From an uncultured Porphyromonas sp. (GTDB lineage: Bacteria; Bacteroidota; Bacteroidia; Bacteroidales; Porphyromonadaceae), in the NCBI GenBank assembly GCA_943912835.1, contig CALTVJ010000001.1:35046-99045 (forward strand): a DNA stretch of 64,000 nucleotides. Reading direction: 5' to 3'. The notes under the pieces are model-generated. The model had not been told where the DNA came from and did no database searches. It was given only the letters and a program-made list of their open reading frames with translations. Of the stretch, positions 25,745 through 35,017 are shown in pieces (position 1 is the first letter of the stretch; the number at the start of each line of letters is the position of its first letter). The translations under genes and the position numbers were made by a program.

Positions 25745-26929
25745 ATGCTTCGTACTTGGCTCATAATATTTTGTCTTGGCTATCTATCTCTTGCCAGCTC
25801 TGCCCAAATATCTATCATCGGTAAAACGCCACAAAACGATACAAACTATGCGCAAGGGGTATCAGGTCACGCAGCCACACTACTCAAGCACCCCAAAGGT
25901 GATAAGCTGATTATGTTAGGCGGATGCAACTTCCCCGCTCAACCTGCAGCCGAGGGCGGAGCTAAACATTATTACAACGAAATATATGCTTCTCCCTATC
26001 GCTTCAAAAAATCTATAAAATCTTGGTCTTTGATTGGACGGCTTCCCGAAGCCTTTGCTTATGCAGCATATCAAAACTACAATAACAAACTTATCATCGC
26101 AGGTGGCAAAAACAATCAAAGAGAGCTAGACCGCACCTACCTTATCTCCCTTGACAATCAAGGTAAATTACTCATTGATACACTCCCCAATCTCCCTGAA
26201 CCTCGTAGCAGTATGGCATCAGCCATAGCTGGCTCTCGCCTTTATCTAATCGGGGGAACTGTATCAGGAGTCCTTAGCAACAGCGTTATCTCGCTCGACC
26301 TTGAGAACCCCAAGGCAGGCTGGCGCGACGAAGCCCATTATCTTGGTCTGCCTGCACTCAAGGTGCTTAGTGCCAACCTAAAAACAGACAAAGGCAACAA
26401 AATATACCTTTTCAGTTCTTTTGTCAATACACAGAGTAGCACAGACTCTGTTGAGACACAAGCCAAGCTAATGAGCTACGACCCCAGACTCAACACCTGG
26501 CAGCTGGAGCTAGAGTATGAGCCATCTGAATATAACGGATACACTTTCGGAGGTGGTCATATCTACGCCAATAGCAAAGAGCAAACACTCACACTCATCG
26601 GTGGTGTTTCTGAGCAACGCTTCCTCCCTGCCCTAATTCGTGAGCAAAAAATGAAACAAGCTCGCAATCTAAAAGATGAGAAAACTCTGGGCATCTACCA
26701 AAAGGAAGTTAAAGAATACTTGCTACAAGCCAAAGAATGGTATCAATTCAGCCCCACATTATTATTTATTCCAGCGGAGCACGAAGCAACAGGTATCTCT
26801 TTGTCTTTAGAGCCCTCGGAGGATCTAGCCAAGGCCGACGGAGCTCTCGTTGAAATCAAACCAGGGCATTGGCTACTCCTCGGAGGAGAAGTTAAACCTG
26901 GCATCCGCACCGCAGATATCGTTTACTAA
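25745..26929 (+). CDS. NanM-like kelch-repeat (cyclically permuted) mutarotase
   Basis: A 394-residue exported kelch beta-propeller protein with a signal peptide ending near SLASSAQ. The kelch marks are GGCNFPAQPAAEGG (about 59-72), IIAGGKNNQ (about 117-125), LYLIGGTVSG (about 172-181), YTFGGGHIYA (about 265-275) and WLLLGGE near the end. The closest known function is N-acetylneuraminate epimerase (NanM), which converts alpha to beta sialic acid in the periplasm; the Bacteroidetes members belong to the cyclically permuted branch. The yhcH-like gene 41 nt downstream supports a sialic acid or amino sugar role. The exact substrate is inferred. Confidence 0.85.
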   Translation: MLRTWLIIFCLGYLSLASSAQISIIGKTPQNDTNYAQGVSGHAATLLKHPKGDKLIMLGGCNFPAQPAAEGGAKHYYNEIYASPYRFKKSIKSWSLIGRLPEAFAYAAYQNYNNKLIIAGGKNNQRELDRTYLISLDNQGKLLIDTLPNLPEPRSSMASAIAGSRLYLIGGTVSGVLSNSVISLDLENPKAGWRDEAHYLGLPALKVLSANLKTDKGNKIYLFSSFVNTQSSTDSVETQAKLMSYDPRLNTWQLELEYEPSEYNGYTFGGGHIYANSKEQTLTLIGGVSEQRFLPALIREQKMKQARNLKDEKTLGIYQKEVKEYLLQAKEWYQFSPTLLFIPAEHEATGISLSLEPSEDLAKADGALVEIKPGHWLLLGGEVKPGIRTADIVY

Positions 26930-26970
26930 CGACACCTGAACAATACAAGAACTATCTATTAAATATAAGT

Positions 26971-27417
26971 ATGATTATCGGAAGTCTGGAGCACTCACAA
27001 CGCATTGAGTCGCTCCACCCCCAATTCAAAGTAGCATTCGACTACATCAAAAACCACGACTTACTCAACGCTCCACTAGAACGCATAGAGCTTGACGGGG
27101 ATAACCTCTTTATCAACAACGTCAATCCCGAATGCGTTGCTAAGGAAAAACAAGTCTTAGAGGCACACAAACAATACCTCGACATACACGTCCTCTTAGA
27201 GGGGCAAGAATGTATGGGATGGAAAAACATAGATGATTGTGGGACACCCTCAAAAGCCTACGACGAAAACGACGACTATATGCTCTTCGACCAAGCAGCT
27301 AGCACTTATATCGACCTATTGCCAGGACAGTTTGCTATCGTTTACCCCGAAGACGCTCACGCACCACTTATTGGCTCTGGTAAGATTCGCAAGCTCGTTG
27401 TCAAAATTAAGCTCTAA
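26971..27417 (+). CDS. YhcH/YjgK/YiaL family protein
   Basis: A 148-residue cupin-like protein. The family blocks are QYLDIHVLLEGQECMGW (about 69-85), with a metal-ligand His, and QFAIVYPEDAHAPLIGSGKIRKLVVKI (about 117-147). In enterobacteria YhcH lies in the nan operon, and some relatives act as sugar isomerases or anomerases. It is probably cytoplasmic, since no signal peptide is seen. It shares a transcript with the NanM-like gene. Together they suggest handling of sialic acid or a related sugar, although nanA, nanE and a sialidase are absent from the window. Confidence 0.88.
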   Translation: MIIGSLEHSQRIESLHPQFKVAFDYIKNHDLLNAPLERIELDGDNLFINNVNPECVAKEKQVLEAHKQYLDIHVLLEGQECMGWKNIDDCGTPSKAYDENDDYMLFDQAASTYIDLLPGQFAIVYPEDAHAPLIGSGKIRKLVVKIKL

Positions 27418-27444
27418 ATCATAAAAGGAAGCCTATCACAATAG

Positions 27445-27492
27445 GATACAAATATCCCCAAGCAACGATTGTTGCTTGGGGATATTTGTATC
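27445..27492. terminator. Bidirectional intrinsic terminator
   Basis: A perfect 22-bp inverted repeat (27445-27466 with 27471-27492) with loop GATT and core CCCCAAGCAAC. It lies between the convergent yhcH-like and susD-like genes, 27 bp after one stop and 12 bp after the other. T-runs are modest, but the stem is very stable. Confidence 0.85.
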
Positions 27493-27504
27493 TAACGAAT
27501 TATC

Positions 27505-29523
27505 TTAATACTCTGCTTGACTATCACCCTTTATACCCCAACCTAGGTTTTGGTAAAGGTTACTATTTGCTGGGTCATTCGTTGGCGAGCAATATAATAG
27601 TTCACTAGCCGAGAATGGAGACAAATAGTGTGCTTTGTAGAATGTATAGCCATTGTACGCACGATTGTTTGCCGTATTAAGCTTTTGATAAGGACGAACA
27701 TACTTACTCAAAGTTGCTGAAGAGATATTAGCATCTTTTGAGCCATCAGAAACAAGACGAGTCTCGTTGAGTTTCTTTCCAGAATTATTTGGGTCATCCT
27801 TTTTGAAGTAATCGTACTCGTGCATCTTATCCCAAAGGTTTATACCCTCCACTTGATAATCTTTGACTTGGTCCATAGCACACCATCTTACAAGGTCATC
27901 CCAACGATACCCTTCACCAGCAAACTCACAACGGCGTTCGCGACGAATGCTATAAAGAGTAGCATCTGTAAGACCTTGTCCAGATGAGTAAGCCCCCCAG
28001 TCATAGCCTCCACGTTTCGTATTGGTTTCGATACTCATATCCGTTTCAGCAATAGTTTGCTCGATAGTTCCCGTGATGCCAGCTCGCTCACGCAATTTCG
28101 CCCAATAAGCTTTAGCATCTGAGTCTAGATTGCCTTTGCGTAGATAGCTTGCTTCCATATAATTAAGAAGGGCTTCTGCCGAACGGAAATATACGAGAGC
28201 ACTTTGGTCTTCTACGCCACCACCACTCAAGTTGCTAGGGTCATAGTTCATACCCTTACGCTGACGATAACCCGTCGTTTCACGCACATTACCATCACTC
28301 TCAAGGAGTAGAGCAACTGTATAACGTTTCGCAGGCGTTGTTACCATGCTCATCACATCATCCTCAGCAAACATAAAGAGTTTAAGACGACCATCACGTC
28401 CCTCTTTAACCTTCTTGACAGTTGTATCATCGCTATCAGCCTTCTTGTAGTAAGGTTTACCATCAGCAGTCAAGAAACTCTCAACAAGTGAGCGTGTCCA
28501 ACCAGAGGCAGTACCTGTTGTGAGGCGGTTAGAGGTATGGTGTACGATATTTACGCTACGGCTGTGCTGTCTCCAGAGAAGAGCCTCAGGATAGCCAGAG
28601 AGGTCTTGCGAGCCAAAGAGCTCGAAATAAGGATTCCAACCTTGGAAACTAGTCGTAGGATTCTCTACCTTACTATTTGTAGTCAAGACAGCAGCATCAG
28701 CAACTTCCTTCGCACTCTTCATTGCTTCATCTAGGAAGAAATTAACCTCAGCCTCTTGGTCTATTTCGAAAGATTTATTCCACTCTTTACTCTTCCCAGG
28801 CCAATTGGTATCGCCTGGCACACGTCCACTACCTCTGTGATACTTCTCAAAGGTTGCCTCGTATAGAGCAACACGACTCTTGAAGAGTTGAGCAACCTTC
28901 TTGCTAACACGTTGGTTACCTGGTGTACTTGCTTTGAGTAAACCATACGCCTTGTCTAGATCCTCCAAAATGAATCGAGCCACTTTATTACGAGGTTGGC
29001 GTTTAGCATGCTCTACCACCACTTCTTGAACGTCAGGAAGTGCCTTGGTGATAATCGGGAAATCTCCATAAGTCTTGAGCTTACCAAAATAAAGATAAGC
29101 TCGGAAGAAATAAGCCTCCCCAAGGTAGTGATTGATATCCGCCTCAGGCCCCGAAATAGCATTGGCTGCTTTACGCTCCTCAACAGTCTCGATGAACTTG
29201 TTGATATCTCTTATACGATTAAAATCAAGTCCGCCATTTGCTGGTACTTTCCACTCATCTTGCGTAAAGATTTTTAAGTTTGGCTCTACGGCTGCTTGGT
29301 TGTCAGTACCATTATCCCAAGTAACCATCCCCGCAGAATAACTTCCAATAGAGTTTGGGAAATTCTTATACTGATCTATCGTGAAAGTTGACAGCTGATC
29401 AGCAGTCTTATAGTATTTATCTGGCGAAAGGTCATCAAGTGGCTCTCGGTCTAGTTTACTACATGAGAAAACAGTAGCCACAGACAAACCACAGACCAAT
29501 GTCTTAAATATATTTGTGTACAT
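27505..29523 (-). CDS. SusD/RagB-family outer-membrane lipoprotein (second pair)
   Basis: A 672-residue lipoprotein with signal ending in ATVFSC and mature start CSKLDREPLDDLSPDKYYKT, a typical SusD opening. GEAYFFRAYLYFGKLKTYGDFPII (about 149-172) is the diagnostic SusD helix. The C-terminal IRRERRCEFAGEGYRWDDLVRW block also fits. It is longer than common SusD proteins (about 500-600). It captures the ligand for its SusC partner, encoded 26 nt upstream. No glycoside hydrolase lies beside the pair; the nearest metabolic genes are the convergent NanM- and YhcH-like ones. Confidence 0.94.
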   Translation of the reverse strand: MYTNIFKTLVCGLSVATVFSCSKLDREPLDDLSPDKYYKTADQLSTFTIDQYKNFPNSIGSYSAGMVTWDNGTDNQAAVEPNLKIFTQDEWKVPANGGLDFNRIRDINKFIETVEERKAANAISGPEADINHYLGEAYFFRAYLYFGKLKTYGDFPIITKALPDVQEVVVEHAKRQPRNKVARFILEDLDKAYGLLKASTPGNQRVSKKVAQLFKSRVALYEATFEKYHRGSGRVPGDTNWPGKSKEWNKSFEIDQEAEVNFFLDEAMKSAKEVADAAVLTTNSKVENPTTSFQGWNPYFELFGSQDLSGYPEALLWRQHSRSVNIVHHTSNRLTTGTASGWTRSLVESFLTADGKPYYKKADSDDTTVKKVKEGRDGRLKLFMFAEDDVMSMVTTPAKRYTVALLLESDGNVRETTGYRQRKGMNYDPSNLSGGGVEDQSALVYFRSAEALLNYMEASYLRKGNLDSDAKAYWAKLRERAGITGTIEQTIAETDMSIETNTKRGGYDWGAYSSGQGLTDATLYSIRRERRCEFAGEGYRWDDLVRWCAMDQVKDYQVEGINLWDKMHEYDYFKKDDPNNSGKKLNETRLVSDGSKDANISSATLSKYVRPYQKLNTANNRAYNGYTFYKAHYLSPFSASELLYCSPTNDPANSNLYQNLGWGIKGDSQAEY

Positions 29524-29549
29524 AATACGATTTTAACTAATAGAGTTGA

Positions 29550-32500
29550 TTAAATCCCGATATTTAGCCCCAAAGACCAAGTGCGTTGTAGTGGATAGAG
29601 TTTCCCTGCACCCCAATCACCACCTAATCCCTCTGGGTCGAAGATTTTAGATAGAGCCGTGATCGTCACTAAGTTGTCAACAGAAGCATAGACACGGAGA
29701 GAGTTGATGCCCAATCGACCTATAACTGTTTGTGGTAATGTATAACCAAGTTGCAAATTTTTAATACGGAGATAGGCAGCATTTTGTAAGTAGCGCGTCT
29801 GTGTTTGGAAGTTCTTACCCACAGAACCAAAAGCTACACGAGGATAGTACGAATCTTTATTCGCACCAAACTGGTCCCCCTCGGGACGATAGAAGTCCCA
29901 ATGCTCAGTAAAGCCTATACTCTGCCACTTGCCATGATTTGCTCCTGCGAAATAAGGCTCCTTTGTAAAGAAGTCACGCTTCCCAACGCCCTGCAACATG
30001 ATGAGGAAGTCAAAGCCCTTCCAGGTGGCATCGGCAGTGAAACTAAAGTTATAACGTGGAGTCGTATTACCAATGACCCTAAGGTCTCCGTGACTACGAA
30101 GTTGTCTATCACCTCCAGAGACTTTACCATCTCCATCTAGGTCTGCATACATGATATCACCCTCAGCCCAGTTATTTCCCCAAGCTGGCTTGTTTTTCTT
30201 GAGGTGCTCTGTCATTTCTTCTTCACTCTTGGCGATACCTACAGTTGTGTACCCCCAGATATCCCCGACACGCTTACCTTCGTAAGTGGCATCGATTGAG
30301 GCTTGAGGATTATAGTATCTAGTTACAACAGCATAGTTGTCCGAGAATATCAATTTAAATCCGTAGCGGAAATCTTTGATTTGGTCTCTCCAACGTAACT
30401 CAAGCTCCCAACCCTTAGAACGTAAGTCTGAGTTGTTTACGCGTGGTTGTGCTGTACCAAGAAGAGAACTGATAGGAGGAGCTGCACCAACCATGTCTTT
30501 CGTATCACGCACAAAGTAGTCAAACGAACCTTGTAAACGACTTCTGAAAGCAGAGAAATCCAGACCGATATTCCAAGACTGAATACGCTCCCAAGTGAGT
30601 GAGCTAGACACAATGCCTGGCACACCAGCTACGGTTGAGCGATTATTGTTGATTAACCAAGTTGCTCCACTCGTTGAGCTACCCGAAGTAATAGGCAAGC
30701 TCAAGAACCAAGGATAAAGAGCCTTAGTATTGGTATTACCCAAAGCACCCCAAGAGCCACGAAGTTTCAATTGAGAGATTGTCCCCTTAAGACCAGACCA
30801 AAAGCTCTCGTTGGCTACATTCCACCCCAAAGAGAATGATGGGAAAGTCGCCCAACGTTTGTCGCCAATGAAGCGAGAAGAACCATCTCGACGAATAGAA
30901 ACCTCAGCAAGATAACGACCATCATAAACATAGTTTAGACGAGCAAACATACCCATCGTAGCCCAGTGCCTAGGAGCTCCGTTTAGTGAAGGCTTATCAT
31001 TTGTTGCCTTACTTAAAACTGGAACATCAACACTAATAAGGTCTTTTTTATACCCACTGACATAATCGAAATTGTTGACATCTAAGTCTAAACCAGCTAC
31101 GACTTTGTAGTCATGTTTACCGAGTTCTTGAGCATACTCAGCATAGTATCGTCCAGAGAAGAAATCATTTTTATGTCTGTACTCTCCTATTTCGGTTTCT
31201 CCCTTAGCACGGTCATCAAACCATTTAGCGGCTACACGAGCTCCGTTTTGGTCGTACCAATAAATAGGGAAAATCTCTGAGTGCACCTGATTGTACTCTG
31301 AGTTGTAGTTATTCTCAATGCGAATAGTCAAGTTTTTAAGAGGCTTTGCCGTAAGGACCAATTGCTGACTATGGTAGTCTGTAAGATTGTTACGTCGTCC
31401 CCCATCTATCGCCTGAAGGGCTTCATTATGAGGCATAATGTGCCCATTAGGGTCTAAGATAGCATTTGTTGGCCAACGACGTACGATATTGTGGAAGAAT
31501 CGACCGTCCATATAATTAGGACGACGATGGTCTTCACGAGTCCAACGATATGAATAATCTGCACGCAACCACTTCGTTATCTCAGCCCCGATTTTACCTG
31601 TAAAATTGAAGCGACGGAAACTATCATCAGCGACCTTAAGTAAGCCCTTACGACTGAGGAAGCCCCCACTTAAATAGTAGTTTACTGCTTTTGAACCTCC
31701 ACTCACAGAGACGTTATGCTCGTGTGATGGGACGTTTTTGTCATAGAAATAGCCGAACCACTCGGTATTTGCCCAACCAGACTCGTACTTCTTCCATATT
31801 TCAGTAGAGTTGGGATCAAGCTCTGTACCCGATTTGAGATGCTCGGCAATAGTTCCGTTTTTGAAGTCTCTGATGCGCTTCATCGTCTCTTCATTAAATA
31901 CGGCTTGACCACCAGCATTCGTTGAGGCACGGTTGAAGTAGTTAGCAAACATCTCCGAGTCCATCACCTCTGGAATCTGTGTCGCAGTAGAGAAACGCAC
32001 ACTACCATTATAATTGACACGAGCCTTACCTTCACGACCTTTTTTCGTTGTAATAAGGATTACCCCAAAAGCGGCACGACTACCATAGATTGCACTAGCT
32101 GAAGCATCTTTGAGTACAGAGATATTCTCAATATCTGTTGGAGACAAGGTATTCATACTACCCTCTACTCCGTCAATGAGGACCAAAGGAGATGAATCTG
32201 AGCCTTCTCCAATCGTACCAGCACCACGGACATTGATATTCATTTTGGCATCTAGAGCACCACCACCACTGCCCGAGGTGATATTCAGACCAGGGACCAT
32301 ACCTTGTAGGATTTGGGTCACGTTCTGTACGGGACGAGCCGCCAAAGCCTTAGAGTCGACACTAGAAACAGCACCAGTCAAATTAACTTTCTTCTGGCGA
32401 CCATAACCTACGACAACAACATCGGTAAGTTCACTCGCTTCGTCTTTGAGAACAACCTCAAAAGTCGTCTGTCCATTTACCGAAACAAGCTGTGTCTTCA

Positions 32501-32765
32501 TACCGATGTATGAGAACTCCAACACAGCATTACGATTTACTCCCGTAATCGTAAACTTACCGTCTAAATCGGTAGCCACTCCTTGTGTCGAACCCTTAAC
32601 ACGGACATTGGCTCCGATAAGGGTTTCACCGCGAGTGTCCTTGACAACACCTTTGATCGTGAGAGTATTCTGAGCCAACACAGAGCTTGCAGCTACAACA
32701 ACTGTCGCTGTCGTCAGCATCGCTTTGTTTAGACCTCCTCCCATTGTAAAATCAAGTAAAGACAT
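29550..32765 (-). CDS. SusC/RagA-family TonB-dependent transporter (second pair)
   Basis: A 1071-residue outer-membrane transporter. It has a signal-like segment (about 15-31, ending SSVLAQ), a carboxypeptidase-D-like domain (about 36-110, IKGVVKDTRGETLIGANVRVKG), a TonB-box-like TDVVVVGYG (about 113-121), the plug (INVRGAGTIGEGSDSSPLVLIDG, SVLKDASASAIYGSRAAFGVILITTKKG) and a barrel ending WSLGLNIGI. The start at 32765 gives an unusually long polar N-region; ATGs at codons 8 or 16 are possible. A strong promoter lies 137 bp upstream. The substrate is unknown. Confidence 0.94.
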   Translation of the reverse strand: MSLLDFTMGGGLNKAMLTTATVVVAASSVLAQNTLTIKGVVKDTRGETLIGANVRVKGSTQGVATDLDGKFTITGVNRNAVLEFSYIGMKTQLVSVNGQTTFEVVLKDEASELTDVVVVGYGRQKKVNLTGAVSSVDSKALAARPVQNVTQILQGMVPGLNITSGSGGGALDAKMNINVRGAGTIGEGSDSSPLVLIDGVEGSMNTLSPTDIENISVLKDASASAIYGSRAAFGVILITTKKGREGKARVNYNGSVRFSTATQIPEVMDSEMFANYFNRASTNAGGQAVFNEETMKRIRDFKNGTIAEHLKSGTELDPNSTEIWKKYESGWANTEWFGYFYDKNVPSHEHNVSVSGGSKAVNYYLSGGFLSRKGLLKVADDSFRRFNFTGKIGAEITKWLRADYSYRWTREDHRRPNYMDGRFFHNIVRRWPTNAILDPNGHIMPHNEALQAIDGGRRNNLTDYHSQQLVLTAKPLKNLTIRIENNYNSEYNQVHSEIFPIYWYDQNGARVAAKWFDDRAKGETEIGEYRHKNDFFSGRYYAEYAQELGKHDYKVVAGLDLDVNNFDYVSGYKKDLISVDVPVLSKATNDKPSLNGAPRHWATMGMFARLNYVYDGRYLAEVSIRRDGSSRFIGDKRWATFPSFSLGWNVANESFWSGLKGTISQLKLRGSWGALGNTNTKALYPWFLSLPITSGSSTSGATWLINNNRSTVAGVPGIVSSSLTWERIQSWNIGLDFSAFRSRLQGSFDYFVRDTKDMVGAAPPISSLLGTAQPRVNNSDLRSKGWELELRWRDQIKDFRYGFKLIFSDNYAVVTRYYNPQASIDATYEGKRVGDIWGYTTVGIAKSEEEMTEHLKKNKPAWGNNWAEGDIMYADLDGDGKVSGGDRQLRSHGDLRVIGNTTPRYNFSFTADATWKGFDFLIMLQGVGKRDFFTKEPYFAGANHGKWQSIGFTEHWDFYRPEGDQFGANKDSYYPRVAFGSVGKNFQTQTRYLQNAAYLRIKNLQLGYTLPQTVIGRLGINSLRVYASVDNLVTITALSKIFDPEGLGGDWGAGKLYPLQRTWSLGLNIGI

Positions 32766-32901
32766 AATAGGTAGTTTTTATTCTTATTACTATACTTTTT
32801 TGAGTTATTATTCCACTTATATTACCCAAGAGCCCCAAAGCAAAAATATCCGCTATAAGCCACCCTATAATTTATTGAAGGCACACGCTCTTTTGATGTG
32901 G

Positions 32902-32933
32902 CAAATATAGCAAAGAAGTCTATAGTACACAAA
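32902..32933 (-). promoter_or_regulatory. Promoter of the second susCD operon
   Basis: On the minus strand TTTG (32930-32933) is followed after 20 nt by TATATTTG (32902-32909), a full match to TTTG-N19-21-TAnnTTTG. The leader would be about 130 nt. An AAATAGCTG/CAGCTATTT stem (32935-32943 with 32967-32975) lies just upstream and could be a weak end signal for lctP transcripts. The rest of the 303-nt gap 32766-33068 shows nothing more. Confidence 0.72.
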
Positions 32934-33068
32934 CAAATAGCTGAGCATAAATCACAGATTTACACCCAGCTATTTATTAAATGTATCCCAAAGACGACTA
33001 GACCAAATCAATATGTCACACACATAACCAAAATACCTATCGTCTTCACGACATCTACTGCCATATCA

Positions 33069-34640
33069 TTACAAAGCTAATCCTGAGCAAAAGTACACAG
33101 TAAGCCCTGCAATAATTACATAAAAGAGGGCATAAGGTAGAGCCGAACGCAAAATACTACCCTCTTGCCCCTGCATATCACACGAGGCCGTAGCAATAGC
33201 AATAGATTGAGGAGATATAATTTTGCCCCCTGTAGCTCCTGCCGTATTAGCTGCCGCCAACCAACTCTTGTTCACTCCTAACTGATCAGCCACGTTAGCT
33301 TGTAGCTTACCAAATAGGATATTTGATGAGGTATCACTTCCTGTTGCAAAAGTCCCGATAGACCCAACAAGTGGAGCAAAGAAAGGATAGAGACTACCTG
33401 TCGTCGCCACCAAAGCATCAGCAATCGTGGCGATCATACCGCTATGACTCATCACCGAGCTCATCGCCACAAGACTAATAATCGTTACAGCACTCTTATT
33501 AAGCTTCAGAAGTGTCTGCCCCAAAATAGCAAACAACTTAGAGACCGATACCCCCTGCACTAAGCCCCCCAAAAAAGCTCCAAGGAAAAGCATTAAGCCT
33601 GCATTATTAATCCAGTCAAATTTGAGGGCTTTCTCTGTAATTGGGATATTAAACTTAGACACCACGAAGCCGCCAAGTACCTTACTACTTGCAAGCAGAA
33701 TAAAGACAAGCGTCAATCCATAAACCGACCAAGCCTTAAGCAACTGTGCTGTGGTATAGTTTAGCTTTGGAGTCACCCCCTGACCTCGCTCTGTGCACTT
33801 AGCATATACGACAAGCAAAACAATACAAGCTATGCTACCTATGATCGCAGGCGTTTCTGCTCCCAAGTAGTAAGCTGCACAAAACTGAGTCAAGAGCGAT
33901 ACACCTCCCACAATAAGTGTCAAAACAATATTTGAAATAATGTACTTCTTGCTCGTATCCGTTAAATACAAAATCACAAAAGGGATAAGAAACATCAAAA
34001 CAGCTAGCTGGATAATCACATCAGCCGACACGATTTTAGTTAGCTGAGGAAGTAATTGCTCCGAAGCATCAAAATGCGCTACAAGAGCTAAGGTCTTCAC
34101 GGGGACACCGACAGCCCCGAAGCCTGTCGCCACACTATTACCAATCAACGAAACTAAGGCTGAGAAAGCAGGCTTAAAACCTAAGCCGATCAAAATGGCT
34201 GCAGGGATAGCCACCGCTGTACCAAAGCCTGCCATACCTTCCAAAAGTCCACCAAATCCCCAAACAATCAAAAGCACTTGAATGCGCTTATCACTTGAGA
34301 TACTTGTAAACTGCTCCTTAATCACATCAATCTGCTTACTCTCAAGCAAAACATTATAGCTATAAATAGCCATCATGATAATGATTAAAATAGGGAAAAC
34401 AGCCTTAAATGCCCCCTCAACAATCGCCCAAAGCGTAATCATCGTAGGAGTTAGATTAGCATCTAGTGCTACATACTTTGCTAAGGGGAAAGCCTCTAGG
34501 GCTGGCATAGCAAAAATAGCAACAAGAATAGCACAGACTAGAGCTGCCACCGCACTCCAGTCTCCTCGCAACTTGAAGCCAACCATCAGAACGATCAGCA
34601 ACAAGATCGGCAGTAGAGATAAAAAGATACTCATACTCAA
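33069..34640 (-). CDS. lctP: L-lactate permease
   Basis: A 523-residue inner-membrane protein with about twelve to fourteen membrane segments, of the LctP family (lactate/glycolate-proton symport). The blocks GGLLEGMAGFGTAVAIPAAILIGLGF (about 129-154), NSVATGFGAVGVPVKTLA, and GSIGTFATGSDTSSNILFGKLQ with AANTAGATGGKIISPQSIAIA near the C-terminus are the family signatures. It is monocistronic on the minus strand. LutABC (55621-58324) would oxidise the lactate it takes up, so the two loci form one pathway although they lie about 21 kb apart. Confidence 0.94.
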   Translation of the reverse strand: MSMSIFLSLLPILLLIVLMVGFKLRGDWSAVAALVCAILVAIFAMPALEAFPLAKYVALDANLTPTMITLWAIVEGAFKAVFPILIIIMMAIYSYNVLLESKQIDVIKEQFTSISSDKRIQVLLIVWGFGGLLEGMAGFGTAVAIPAAILIGLGFKPAFSALVSLIGNSVATGFGAVGVPVKTLALVAHFDASEQLLPQLTKIVSADVIIQLAVLMFLIPFVILYLTDTSKKYIISNIVLTLIVGGVSLLTQFCAAYYLGAETPAIIGSIACIVLLVVYAKCTERGQGVTPKLNYTTAQLLKAWSVYGLTLVFILLASSKVLGGFVVSKFNIPITEKALKFDWINNAGLMLFLGAFLGGLVQGVSVSKLFAILGQTLLKLNKSAVTIISLVAMSSVMSHSGMIATIADALVATTGSLYPFFAPLVGSIGTFATGSDTSSNILFGKLQANVADQLGVNKSWLAAANTAGATGGKIISPQSIAIATASCDMQGQEGSILRSALPYALFYVIIAGLTVYFCSGLAL

Positions 34641-35017
34641 CCTGTTTTAGTGATACATTAGCAATATAATAATGAAGATTATTTTTCTAAAGACTAAAAT
34701 TACATATTTATTTATAAAAACACAATACAAAATCCAATGACCAATAATTATATTATCATCATAAGAGAAACAACATTTAAGAATTAATTCAATTAAACTG
34801 GCATCTTAAGTTGACTGGGACAATCCATAAACCCTAAATCTCATACGAAGATAACAAATCCGCATAGGAAGACAAATGAAACGAAATAACGTTAGATAAG
34901 TCGACAGATGTTCTCTAAGTGAAAGAACAAATATCGTCCTACTGAAGCGATATAAGTCTTTGTACTCAAGCGAATAATAAGTACAAACTATAAGCCGTAA
35001 AATCTGTTTTATAAAAT
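34641..35017. other. Divergent intergenic region lctP / TonB receptor
   Basis: A 377-bp AT-rich gap between divergent genes. It must hold both promoters, but I find no convincing TAnnTTTG element, hairpin, repeat or small reading frame in it. Confidence 0.5.
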
